Source: an uncultured Erysipelotrichaceae bacterium
Lineage (GTDB): Bacteria; Bacillota_I; Bacilli_A; Erysipelotrichales; Coprobacillaceae
DNA: 37,621 bases
NCBI GenBank assembly: GCA_910588075.1
Contig: CAJUOS010000017.1
Coordinates: 1 to 37,621 of the forward strand
Direction: 5' to 3'
How positions within the stretch are numbered: position 1 is the first letter of the stretch; each line of letters opens with the position of its first letter. Below, one piece after another: positions 17,252-25,510 of the stretch. Under the pieces are notes generated by a model that was not told the DNA's origin, did no database searches, and saw nothing but the letters and a program-made list of their open reading frames with translations. A program made the position numbers and the translations under genes.

Positions 17252-19871
17252 ACATATTTGTTAATTTTTCCATAACTCCATCATACTTTGATTGATAATC
17301 AACAAGTTTAGCTTTTTCTGCATCTACCTTTAATTGTGGAGCTTTAGATATAAATTGAGGATTAGAAAGCATATTTTCACAACGTTTAATTTCAGCTTCT
17401 AATTTTTTTAATTCTGCTTCTAATTTTTTCTTTTCAGCTTCTAGATCAATATAATCTCCTAATTCAATAATTAAGGCATTACCACCTTTTATCATTTCAA
17501 TTGCAACATTTGAAGATGTTTCAACATTATATCCAATACAACGAGCATGACATAACTTATATATATATGGAGATAAATCTTTCAATAACTGTGATAAATT
17601 AATATCTTTAGTTTGAATACTATATGAGATTTCAATAGAGTTCTTAATTACATAACTTGCTCTCATATTTCTAATTCCTTTTACAATATCAAATAAATAA
17701 ACAAATTGTTCATTAATCATTTTATTTGTAAATTGAGAATTGATAGTTGGCCATTTTGCAATACAAATAGATTCTTCTAAATGTGGTATAGATTGATAAA
17801 TTTCTTCTGTAACAAAAGGCATAAATGGATGTAATAAACGAACAATAGCATTTAAAACATAAATTAAAGTCTCTTGAGTTGCATGTTTCTCTATTTCATT
17901 ATCACTATTTAAATGAACCTTCGATAATTCTATATACCATGAACAGAAATCATCCCAAATAAAATTATAAAGTTCACTACCCACATTGACAAATTCATAT
18001 TTATCCATATTCTCATCTACAGATAAAATAACATCATTTAAACGATTTAAAATCCATTGATCAGATAAATTCAAGTTTTTAAAACTTAAATTTTCATATT
18101 TCATATCTTCATCAATATTCATTAATACAAAACGGGCAGAATTCCATATTTTATTAATAAAATTCCATGAAGCCTCTAATTTTTCAGGTATGTATCTTAA
18201 ATCCATTCCTGGTGCTGAATTTGTTGTTAAGAAGAAACGTAATGTATCAGCTCCATATTCATCAATAACATCCATAGGATCGACACCATTTCCTAAAGAT
18301 TTAGACATTTTTCTACCTTGTTCATCACGAATTAATCCATGAATTAAAACATCTTGAAATGGTCTCTCTTTCGTAAACTCTAATGATTGGAAAATCATAC
18401 GTGAAACCCAGAAAAAGATAATATCATATCCTGTCACCAATGTATTTGTAGGAAAATAACGTTTAAACAGAGGACTTTCAGTATCAGGCCATCCCATTGT
18501 TGAAAATGGCCATAAAGCACTTGAAAACCATGTATCTAAAACATCTTCATCTTGCTTCCAATTTTCAATATCTTGGGGAGCAGTTTTTCCAACATAAACT
18601 TCACCTGTTTCTTTATGATACCATGCAGGAACTTGATGTCCCCACCATAATTGACGTGAAATACACCAATCTTCAATATTTTCCATCCATTGTTTAAATG
18701 TTTTTTCAAATCTTGGTGGTACAAAATGAACTTTAGAATCTTTTTCTTGATTTGCTAATGCTGCTTGAGCTAAAGGTTTCATTTTTACAAACCATTGTTT
18801 TGATAAATAAGGCTCAACAATTGCTTGACTACGTTCAGAATGTCCAACTTGATGCATATGTGTTTCTATATGATCAACAACACCATTTTTCTTAAAATCT
18901 TCAACTAATGCTTCACGACAAACAAAACGATCCATATTAGCATATTTTCCACACATATCATTCATTGTGCCATCATCATTCATACAAATAGGCATTTCTA
19001 AATGATATTTTTTTGCTAAAGCAAAGTCATTTGGATCATGTGCTGGTGTACACTTCATTACTGCTGTACCAAAACTCATATCTATATAATCATCTGCCAT
19101 AATTGGTAAAGCTTCACCATTAGCTGGATTAATTGCATGTTTCCCTACTAAATGTGTATATCTTTCATCATCTGGATGAACAAAAATAGCTTGATCAGCA
19201 AACATTGTTTCAGGACGTGTTGTAGCAATAACTAATTCCTCATCAGTTTCTACAACTTGATATTTAAAATAATACATATGTCCTTCAATTTCTTTATGAA
19301 TAACTTCAATATTAGATAAGGCAGTTCTTTGAACAGGATCCCAATTGATAATACGTTCTCCTTGATAAATAAGTCCTTTCTCATACAAAGTTATAAAAAC
19401 TGTTTTTACTGCTTCACTTAATCCATCATCTAAAGTAAAACGTTCTTTAGAGTAATCTAAAGACAACCCTAATTTTTCCCATTGAGAACGAATAATAGAA
19501 GCATATTCTTCCTTCCATGACCATGCTTTTTCTAAAAATCCATCTCTTCCTAAATCATAACGAGAAATTCCATCTTCTCTTAATCGTGCTTCAACTTTTG
19601 CTTGAGTTGCAATTCCTGCATGATCCATTCCAGGCAACCACAAAGCATCATATCCTTGCATTCTTTTATAACGAATAATCATATCTTGAAGAGTTGTATC
19701 CCAAGCATGCCCTAAATGTAATTTCCCAGTAACATTTGGTGGAGGGATAACAATACTATAAGGTTTTTTTGATAAATCTCCTGCTTCAAAATATTTTTTA
19801 TCTAACCATTCTTTATACTTCCCATTTTCTACTTGTTTATGATTATATTTACTCGCTAATTCCTTCATCAT
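17250..19871 (-). CDS. valS: Valyl-tRNA synthetase
   Basis: Charges tRNA-Val; class Ia synthetase with editing domain. About 873 aa, normal. HIGH motif in PPPNVTGKLHLGHAW near residue 50, CP1 editing domain with TTRPETMFAD, KMSKS in GRKMSKSLGNG near 525, anticodon-binding domain, and the C-terminal coiled-coil arm LEAEKKKLEAELKKLEAE. Several clustered ATGs compete: 19883, 19877, 19871 and 19868. GGAG (19878-19881) is 6 nt before 19871, my choice; GAGG (19884-19887) would serve 19877. It overlaps the preceding unknown gene, so both share the valine-specific T-box leader found upstream of that gene. Confidence 0.96.
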   Translation of the reverse strand: MMKELASKYNHKQVENGKYKEWLDKKYFEAGDLSKKPYSIVIPPPNVTGKLHLGHAWDTTLQDMIIRYKRMQGYDALWLPGMDHAGIATQAKVEARLREDGISRYDLGRDGFLEKAWSWKEEYASIIRSQWEKLGLSLDYSKERFTLDDGLSEAVKTVFITLYEKGLIYQGERIINWDPVQRTALSNIEVIHKEIEGHMYYFKYQVVETDEELVIATTRPETMFADQAIFVHPDDERYTHLVGKHAINPANGEALPIMADDYIDMSFGTAVMKCTPAHDPNDFALAKKYHLEMPICMNDDGTMNDMCGKYANMDRFVCREALVEDFKKNGVVDHIETHMHQVGHSERSQAIVEPYLSKQWFVKMKPLAQAALANQEKDSKVHFVPPRFEKTFKQWMENIEDWCISRQLWWGHQVPAWYHKETGEVYVGKTAPQDIENWKQDEDVLDTWFSSALWPFSTMGWPDTESPLFKRYFPTNTLVTGYDIIFFWVSRMIFQSLEFTKERPFQDVLIHGLIRDEQGRKMSKSLGNGVDPMDVIDEYGADTLRFFLTTNSAPGMDLRYIPEKLEASWNFINKIWNSARFVLMNIDEDMKYENLSFKNLNLSDQWILNRLNDVILSVDENMDKYEFVNVGSELYNFIWDDFCSWYIELSKVHLNSDNEIEKHATQETLIYVLNAIVRLLHPFMPFVTEEIYQSIPHLEESICIAKWPTINSQFTNKMINEQFVYLFDIVKGIRNMRASYVIKNSIEISYSIQTKDINLSQLLKDLSPYIYKLCHARCIGYNVETSSNVAIEMIKGGNALIIELGDYIDLEAEKKKLEAELKKLEAEIKRCENMLSNPQFISKAPQLKVDAEKAKLVDYQSKYDGVMEKLTNM

Positions 19872-20532
19872 TATCATCTCCATCCTCTACATTTTCACTA
19901 GGGATTTCATTATCATAGAAATCATTTTTATGAGCTAAAATATATTCAGTTAACTTTTCATTAAGATTTGTTGAATTAACTAATGCTACATACTCTTGAG
20001 TGAAATCAGTAAAATTATATCTTGAGTAATCTCCCATTTCTGGATCATCTTCTTCATCTTCTTCATCATTTGCAATAATTTCTGCAAAACGTCTTGCTGC
20101 ACGAATTAAATCTGATAATTCATGTGCTCCCACTTCTTCAAATACCTCTGCAATAGTGCTTACATATGGTTCAGTTGCAGGACTTAAAAAGAAACTATGT
20201 ATTGAAGGATTTTGTCCTTGTAAAGATGATGTTACTTGATAAATACCATAAACCACTTTTTCACTGTGATTCATTTGTTCAAAATAATGATCAAAATCTT
20301 CATCTTCTTTTCTCATACAATGAAATAATGCAGCAGCAACAACTTCTTCTCTAGGACATTCATCTAAAGTCCCTGGTTTTAAATATGAATATTTCTTTTG
20401 TCTTTCTAAATATTCCATTTGAGCTTTTTGTTTTTCTGCCTTTATTCTTCTCATTCTACCACCAAATGCAATAAACAAATAAGTTACAGCTAAGAAAAAC
20501 ACAACCCATACAATCATAAATTTCCAATCCAT
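19849..20532 (-). CDS. Membrane-anchored acidic protein, possible DMP19/DUF4375-like domain
   Basis: 227 aa, not firmly recognised. One N-terminal membrane segment (residues 6-24), a basic stretch RMRRIKAEKQK, then a soluble domain. The part around IHSFFLSPATEPYVSTIAEV and FEEVGAHELSDLIRAARRF (about 110-150) resembles the pattern of DMP19/DUF4375 proteins. Two very acidic segments follow (NDEEDEEDDPEMGD near 155-170, and the last 20 residues). The ribosome site AAGGAGGAAAG is strong. It is the first gene behind the T-box leader and runs into valS with about 20 nt of overlap, so it is expressed when tRNA-Val is uncharged. Why a membrane protein should share valS control is unclear. Confidence 0.7.
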   Translation of the reverse strand: MDWKFMIVWVVFFLAVTYLFIAFGGRMRRIKAEKQKAQMEYLERQKKYSYLKPGTLDECPREEVVAAALFHCMRKEDEDFDHYFEQMNHSEKVVYGIYQVTSSLQGQNPSIHSFFLSPATEPYVSTIAEVFEEVGAHELSDLIRAARRFAEIIANDEEDEEDDPEMGDYSRYNFTDFTQEYVALVNSTNLNEKLTEYILAHKNDFYDNEIPSENVEDGDDNDEGISE

Positions 20533-20545
20533 TTTCTTTCCTCCT

Positions 20546-20581
20546 TAAATAAAAAGAGCATTCGTATAAGGACGAATGCTC
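20546..20581 (-). terminator. T-box leader terminator
   Basis: Perfect 10-bp stem 20556-20565/20572-20581 with a 6-nt loop, then UUUUUAUUUAA in minus RNA. Its 5' arm overlaps the T-box sequence, so antiterminator and terminator exclude each other. Confidence 0.92.
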
Positions 20582-20766
20582 GTGGTACCACCTTAATTCG
20601 TATACAACATTGTGTATACCTTTCAAACTTTAACGCAGTTATACGTGCTTATTTACTTACTTTCAACAAACATACTCCAAGGCTACCTTCTACTTTTTCT
20701 TCTGTCTTTTTCCACCAACCAAAGACTCTCTAAAAGAATACAAAGTATACTCCTCCTTATCAACGT
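20546..20766 (-). promoter_or_regulatory. Valine-specific T-box riboswitch
   Basis: About 220 nt of leader upstream of the 227-aa gene and valS. AGGAGGAGTA opens Stem I; the distal loop has GGTTGGTGG closed by GTCTTT/AAAGAC. On the return strand AAAGTA-GAAG-GTA-GCC places GTA (Val) as the specifier codon at 20685-20687, in the usual position after GAA. A Stem III hairpin (GTATAC arms) follows. The T-box proper is AAGGTGGTACCACGAGC (20578-20594). Its UGGU pairs with the ACCA end of a tRNA whose discriminator is A, as expected for tRNA-Val. ACGAAT/ATTCGT closes the antiterminator. Uncharged tRNA-Val should prevent termination. Confidence 0.93.
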
Positions 20767-20772
20767 ATAACC

Positions 20773-20801
20773 ATTTTAACAAACAGCAATATGAAAGTCA
20801 A
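20773..20801 (-). promoter_or_regulatory. SigA-type promoter of the T-box/valS transcript
   Basis: TTGACT (20796-20801), 17-nt spacer, TAAAAT (20773-20778). The -35 box abuts the stop codon of the preceding ysxE-like gene. Transcription should begin near 20766, at the base of Stem I. Confidence 0.82.
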
Positions 20802-21707
20802 TTAAATTTGTTCAATAAAACAATGAATTGAATCCAAATAATACAATAATCGTGAAAGCTTTATAATATTTTCTATCTCATTATCATTGTAATAAATGAT
20901 TGGCACAATATTCATTAAACAACAAAGTAATAATTTTTCTTCTTCTTGTAATTCTATTTTTTTAAAATAATATTGCGAAAAACAATCCAAATCAAATAAA
21001 ATATCTGGTATTCTTTGATACATATCAAAAAGATCATATATGGGTAAGTCAATACTCATATTATCAATCGATAGAAATATTCTTTGTTTCAAAGAAATAT
21101 GATTATAATCAAAATGTTTATAAGTTAAACAAACTCTAATTTGAGAAAAACTTTTTGTTTTTTCTAAATACTGTGATAAATAATTTCTAGCATGACATAA
21201 TGAATCATGTATACGATAATAATTCATAACAAGCATCCACTGACTTGGTGAACGATATATAATCGATTCATAATTTTTAATCATTTGTTCATAATAAACT
21301 TGTCTTTCTTGAATAACAGATAAAATATCTTGATTTAATGTTTGAAAATAATCTTGATTAATTTTAGTATAATAAAAACTATTTAAATGCAAATAAGCTA
21401 ATGTTTCAAAATAAAATTTTATTTTCATTTCTTTTAACAAGCCCTGACTATTATCAATATATGGCATTAAATATAAATATTTTTGTTGAAAGATTGTTAG
21501 AATTTCATTATTTTTATTTAAAAGTATCTTTACAAAACATTTTAATTGTAGAATCTCAATATATTCATAAACTTTTTCTATATTTCTAGATTCAACAACT
21601 TTAACAATATATAATTCCTTTTGTGTTTTAACTTTATAAACTTTTGGTGTTAATTTAATTAAACCTATAACTTTAATTCCATAATAGTCAGATATGACTT
21701 GTTTCAT
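20802..21707 (-). CDS. YsxE/CotS-like spore coat-associated kinase-fold protein
   Basis: 301 aa with a choline/aminoglycoside-kinase-like fold. The N-terminal lobe contains LYIVKVVE (the ATP-lobe Lys, near 34-41) and a hinge-like YLYLMPYID. The catalytic-loop equivalent is KHFDYNHISLK near 197-207 (HxD..N pattern), and SIDLPIYDLFDMYQRIPDI follows in the activation-segment position. It overlaps the spoVID-like gene by 4 nt (ATGA). In B. subtilis ysxE lies between spoVID and valS, exactly as here. YsxE and CotS relatives belong to the spore coat; whether they have kinase activity is not known from sequence. Confidence 0.75.
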   Translation of the reverse strand: MKQVISDYYGIKVIGLIKLTPKVYKVKTQKELYIVKVVESRNIEKVYEYIEILQLKCFVKILLNKNNEILTIFQQKYLYLMPYIDNSQGLLKEMKIKFYFETLAYLHLNSFYYTKINQDYFQTLNQDILSVIQERQVYYEQMIKNYESIIYRSPSQWMLVMNYYRIHDSLCHARNYLSQYLEKTKSFSQIRVCLTYKHFDYNHISLKQRIFLSIDNMSIDLPIYDLFDMYQRIPDILFDLDCFSQYYFKKIELQEEEKLLLCCLMNIVPIIYYNDNEIENIIKLSRLLYYLDSIHCFIEQI

Positions 21708-22417
21708 GCTATATAGGGAACAATAACAATTGTTCCTTTAGATAAATCTCGATTATGATTATAATTTTGAATCATATATTCATCTACTTGATAACGTTCT
21801 GCTATTGAACGGTAAGAATCTCCATCCTGAACAACATATAAATAATAAGTACCAATATCATTATCATCTTCATCATTCATTTCTTCTTTTTTAGCTTTTT
21901 TCACTTCTTGAGTTACTTTTGGCATATCTTCAATAATTTTTTCAACTTCAATTTGTGGTTCATTAAATGTTTGTACTTCTTCTACAACTTCATCTTGTTC
22001 TCTAATTAAACTTTCTATTTCATCACTAATATCTTCATCATGAACTTCTTCATTTTCAATTAATCTATCTGTTTCAATCACACGATCCTCATCATCTTTT
22101 ACTCCATATATACTTGCTTGAATCACTAAAGATAGATTACCATCATTTAAATAATAATCAAAATCTTCCACTTTAATATTAAATTCATTTTTATCCTCAA
22201 TTTTAGAAAATTGTGCTAAAATATCTAAATCAATATTTTCACGAAATTCTTTTTTCATATTTTCATCTTTATAATCTCCATTAATCATAATACTTCCATA
22301 AGCTCTCATACCTTGGTTTTCCATCTTATAATTAATAGATTCATCTACTGATATTGAAATTAATTCTTTCAATTGATGATTTAAATCAACAACTTTTTTA
22401 AAATATATCTTTTGCAT
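21704..22417 (-). CDS. spoVID: SpoVID-like spore coat morphogenetic protein with C-terminal LysM
   Basis: 237 aa from ATG 22417 (AGGAGG 22424-22429, spacing 6). The N-terminal beta-rich domain (about 1-110) is the usual SpoVID-type region. A long, very acidic linker (ENEEVHDEDISDEIES and EEVVEEVQT-type segments, about 115-190) follows, and a C-terminal LysM (YLYVVQDGDSYRSIAERYQ, near 193-211, to the end). This is the SpoVID layout in reduced size. Upstream of ysxE and downstream of ysxC, as in B. subtilis with the hem genes removed. In Bacillus it drives coat encasement around the forespore. A SigE-like promoter candidate lies just upstream. Ten additional N-terminal residues from 22447 are unlikely. 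Confidence 0.78.
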   Translation of the reverse strand: MQKIYFKKVVDLNHQLKELISISVDESINYKMENQGMRAYGSIMINGDYKDENMKKEFRENIDLDILAQFSKIEDKNEFNIKVEDFDYYLNDGNLSLVIQASIYGVKDDEDRVIETDRLIENEEVHDEDISDEIESLIREQDEVVEEVQTFNEPQIEVEKIIEDMPKVTQEVKKAKKEEMNDEDDNDIGTYYLYVVQDGDSYRSIAERYQVDEYMIQNYNHNRDLSKGTIVIVPYIA

Positions 22418-22436
22418 ACTTTCCCTCCTATAAGAA

Positions 22437-22464
22437 AACATATGCAAAAAATATAAAAATATGA
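22437..22464 (-). promoter_or_regulatory. Candidate SigE promoter for the spoVID-ysxE pair
   Basis: TCATATT (22458-22464), 13 nt, CATATGTT (22437-22444) resembles the mother-cell SigE pattern (K-M-ATATT then CATACA-like, about 14 nt apart). spoVID is SigE-controlled in B. subtilis. The leader would be short and the stretch is AT-rich, so a chance match is possible. Confidence 0.35.
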
Positions 22465-22487
22465 AAAAAAGAAGTTTTCACTTCTTT
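22458..22487 (-). terminator. Terminator of ysxC
   Basis: AAAGAAG (22468-22474) pairs with CTTCTTT (22481-22487) around a 6-nt loop, followed by seven U in minus RNA. It overlaps the ysxC stop codon. Confidence 0.75.
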
Positions 22488-23073
22488 ACAAACATAATTT
22501 TAATATTATTTCCCAAACTTCATTAATTCCTACTTTTTTTAAACTAGAAAAACGAACAAAATAATCCTTCTTATCAAATTTGAGTGTTTCTTTAATTATC
22601 TTTTCATTTTTCTTAAGATCATTTCTTTTCAATTTATCTTCCTTTGTAGCCACAACAATAACAGGAATTTCATAATATTTAGCATATTCATACATTGTAA
22701 TATCATCATGTGTAGGTTTATGACGATAATCTACAATTAACACTAATGCTTTAAGAGTATCTCTTTGGCTCAAATATGTATCTATCATATCACCAAAACT
22801 TTTCTTCATTTTATCATTAACTTTTGCATAACCATATCCTGGAACATCTACCAAACGCAATTCATCATTTATATTAAAAAAATTAAGTGTTCGTGTTTTA
22901 CCAGGAGTTCCTGAAACTTTAGCTAATTTATTTCTTCCTGTTATAGTATTTATAAAACTTGATTTCCCAACATTACTGCGCCCTGCCATACAAATTTCAG
23001 GCAAATCATTTTTAGGCCATTGTGATTTCCATGCTGCACATAACATAAATTCAGCTTTATTAATTATATACAT
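22486..23073 (-). CDS. ysxC: Ribosome biogenesis GTP-binding protein YsxC/EngB
   Basis: Essential TrmE-Era-like GTPase for 50S assembly. 195 aa from ATG 23073 with AGGAGG 5 nt upstream. G1 GRSNVGKSS at residues 31-39, the G2 Thr in GTPGKTRT, G3 DVPGYG, G4 TKED, and a G5 FSSLKK. Follows lon, as in Bacillus. The 9-codon extension to 23100 lies across the lon terminator and is not plausible. Its ribosome site begins directly after the U-tract of the lon terminator, so it relies on read-through. Confidence 0.96.
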   Translation of the reverse strand: MYIINKAEFMLCAAWKSQWPKNDLPEICMAGRSNVGKSSFINTITGRNKLAKVSGTPGKTRTLNFFNINDELRLVDVPGYGYAKVNDKMKKSFGDMIDTYLSQRDTLKALVLIVDYRHKPTHDDITMYEYAKYYEIPVIVVATKEDKLKRNDLKKNEKIIKETLKFDKKDYFVRFSSLKKVGINEVWEIILKLCL

Positions 23074-23084
23074 TTTTTCCTCCT

Positions 23085-23119
23085 TTAAAAATAGAGTCAA
23101 TATATATTGACTCTATTTT
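23085..23119 (-). terminator. Terminator/attenuator between lon and ysxC
   Basis: Perfect 13-bp stem 23088-23100/23107-23119 with loop TATATA; minus RNA continues UUUUUAAAGGAGG, running straight into the ysxC ribosome site. The lon stop codon (23113-23115) is in the stem. Confidence 0.8.
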
Positions 23120-25437
23120 AGTAATGCATGTTCTAAGACTGTATCAATATGATCAGCTAAAACAATATCTAAATCCCTTTGAACAGACTCTGGGATATCA
23201 TCTATATCCTTTTCATTGTCTTTTGGAATAATAATCTTCTTAATACCACTTCGATGTGCTGAAATAGATTTTTCCTTTAAACCACCAATTGGTAATACTT
23301 GTCCTCTTAAAGTGATTTCTCCAGTCATAGCCACATCATCACGTACAGGACGATTACTAAATGCTGATAAAATAGCTGTTGTTAAAGTTACACCTGCACT
23401 TGGTCCATCTTTTTTGACAGCACCTTCTGGCACATGAATATGAATATCTTCTTTATCAAAAGCAATACTTTGTAAACCATATTTTTCACGATTAGCTTTC
23501 ATATAATCTAATGCAATAGATGCAGATTCTTTCATCACATCACCTAATTGTCCTGTAATAATAAATTTACCAGAACCTGTAAAATGATTCACTTCTATTG
23601 GTAAAATATCGCCACCATATTGTGTATATGCCATTCCAGTTACAACACCTATTTGTGGTTTATTTAATTTCTTTGTATGTTCAAATGGTGCTTTTCCTAA
23701 AAATTCTTCTAAATCATGAATTTGTAATGTTAATCTTAAAGATCTATCTTTTAAAACTTTTAATACAGATTTACGACATACTCTAGCAACTAATCTTTCT
23801 AATTGTCTAACTCCTGCTTCTCTTGTATAATGACGAATAATATACATCATTGTATCATCAGGAATTATTAATTGTTCACTTGAAAGTCCATGTAAATCAA
23901 GTTGTTTTTTTAACAAATGTTTCTTAGCGATTTGAAGTTTTTCTTGTTCAGTATATGAAGAAATTTCAATAACTTCTAATCTATCTCTTAGTGGTTCAGG
24001 AATACTTCCCAAATCATTAGCAGTCGCTATAAACAATACTTTAGATAAATCATATGATTCTTCTAAATAATTATCAGAGAAGAATTGATTTTGCTCAGGA
24101 TCTAAAACTTCAAGCATTGCACTTGTTGGATCACCTTTATAATCACTAGACATTTTATCAATTTCATCTAATAAAAATACAGGATTAATGACTCCAGCTT
24201 TCTTCATCCCTTGAATAATACGACCAGGCATAGAACCTAAATATGTTCGTCTATGTCCTCTGATTTCTGATTCATCTTTTACTCCACCTAATGAAGCTTT
24301 GACAAACTTCCTATTTAAAGCACGAGCAATTGATTTAGAAATAGATGTCTTTCCAACTCCTGGTGGACCAACTAAACAGATAATTGGAGCATTTAAATTT
24401 TGAGTCATTTGTTTTACTGCTAAATGCTCAACAATTCTTTCCTTTGGTTTTTCTAAACCAAAATGATCTTCATCAAGAACTTTTTCTACTTTAGAAATAT
24501 CTTGTTCATCTTCTGTTTCTTGATACCAAGGTGTTTTCAAAACCCAATCAATATATGTTCTCACAACATTTGCTTCTTGAGAAGCAGCAGGCATCATATC
24601 ATATCTACGTAATTCTTCTTCAATCTTATCTTTAATATGTTGAGGATATGGTTTAGATTGAATTTCTTCACGTATAAAATCAGTATCATCTTCTTTATTA
24701 GGAGTATCTCCTAATTCTTCTTTAATAGCACGTAATTTTTCTCTTAAATAATATTCTTTTTGATTTTCATCAATACTTTCTTTCACTTTTAAATTGATTT
24801 TTTCTTCTAATTCATTAATAACTTTTTCTTCTTCCATACTTGCTAAAACCAATAACAAACGTTTATTAATATCAATTTCAGCTAAAATATTTTGTTTTGT
24901 AGGAAGTTCAATATTAATATATTGACCTATTGTATCAGCTAAAGCACTAGCAGTCATACCTTGAGAAATATTTGAAAAGACTTCTCTAGGAAACATTTGT
25001 AAATTTCTGTTCATTGATTGCATTTGTGCACTTACTTTTCTAACTAAGGCAATTTCCTCATTTTTATCTCCAGAAATATCTTCAAGATATTTTGTCTTTG
25101 CAAAAAGACATCCATCTTTTTCTTCTAAAGTTAAAATTTCTATCCTTTTTTCACCTTTTACAGTTAATTTAATTGTTCCATGATTATCTCTTTTAATTCT
25201 TCTTTTCACTTTACAAAGAGTTCCGTAATGATAAACATGTTCAAAATCAGTTTTTTCATCAAGAGGATTTTTTTGTGAAATAAAGATGATATTTTCATCA
25301 AATTCATTTACACTTCTATCAATCGCTTTAAGACTGAAATTTCTTCCTACATCCAAAGATATTTCATGACCAGGAAAAACAATCATACCACGAGTACAAA
25401 TGACAGGTAAATCAACTACAATATCTGTTTCATCCAT
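23113..25437 (-). CDS. lon: ATP-dependent Lon protease
   Basis: Cytosolic AAA+ serine protease for damaged and regulatory proteins. 774 aa, usual length. LON substrate-binding domain (about 8-205), coiled-coil middle, AAA+ with Walker A GPPGVGKTS near 356, Walker B VFLLDEIDKMSSD, and a C-terminal protease domain with the Ser-Lys dyad: Ser in KDGPSAGV near 679 and Lys in GGLKEKS near 721. AGGAGGT precedes the ATG. It follows tig by 71 nt across a terminator-like hairpin. It may share the HrcA/CIRCE-controlled tig transcript by read-through; no convincing promoter of its own is visible. Confidence 0.97.
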   Translation of the reverse strand: MDETDIVVDLPVICTRGMIVFPGHEISLDVGRNFSLKAIDRSVNEFDENIIFISQKNPLDEKTDFEHVYHYGTLCKVKRRIKRDNHGTIKLTVKGEKRIEILTLEEKDGCLFAKTKYLEDISGDKNEEIALVRKVSAQMQSMNRNLQMFPREVFSNISQGMTASALADTIGQYINIELPTKQNILAEIDINKRLLLVLASMEEEKVINELEEKINLKVKESIDENQKEYYLREKLRAIKEELGDTPNKEDDTDFIREEIQSKPYPQHIKDKIEEELRRYDMMPAASQEANVVRTYIDWVLKTPWYQETEDEQDISKVEKVLDEDHFGLEKPKERIVEHLAVKQMTQNLNAPIICLVGPPGVGKTSISKSIARALNRKFVKASLGGVKDESEIRGHRRTYLGSMPGRIIQGMKKAGVINPVFLLDEIDKMSSDYKGDPTSAMLEVLDPEQNQFFSDNYLEESYDLSKVLFIATANDLGSIPEPLRDRLEVIEISSYTEQEKLQIAKKHLLKKQLDLHGLSSEQLIIPDDTMMYIIRHYTREAGVRQLERLVARVCRKSVLKVLKDRSLRLTLQIHDLEEFLGKAPFEHTKKLNKPQIGVVTGMAYTQYGGDILPIEVNHFTGSGKFIITGQLGDVMKESASIALDYMKANREKYGLQSIAFDKEDIHIHVPEGAVKKDGPSAGVTLTTAILSAFSNRPVRDDVAMTGEITLRGQVLPIGGLKEKSISAHRSGIKKIIIPKDNEKDIDDIPESVQRDLDIVLADHIDTVLEHALLK

Positions 25438-25482
25438 ATTTATAACCTCCTATTTTAAATATCTATATTTTCATCTCAGATT

Positions 25483-25510
25483 TATGAAAACAAGACGCTT
25501 GAAGCGTCTT
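25483..25510 (-). terminator. Terminator/attenuator after tig
   Basis: AAGACGC (25492-25498) pairs with GCGTCTT (25504-25510) around a 5-nt loop, then GUUUUCAU in minus RNA. The U-tract is short, so partial read-through into lon is likely. The tig stop codon overlaps the stem. Confidence 0.65.

Noticed and set aside
25438..25482. Separate lon promoter
   Set aside because: TTGTTT is followed at 17 nt by AAATAT only; other TATA-like words have wrong spacing. Not convincing.
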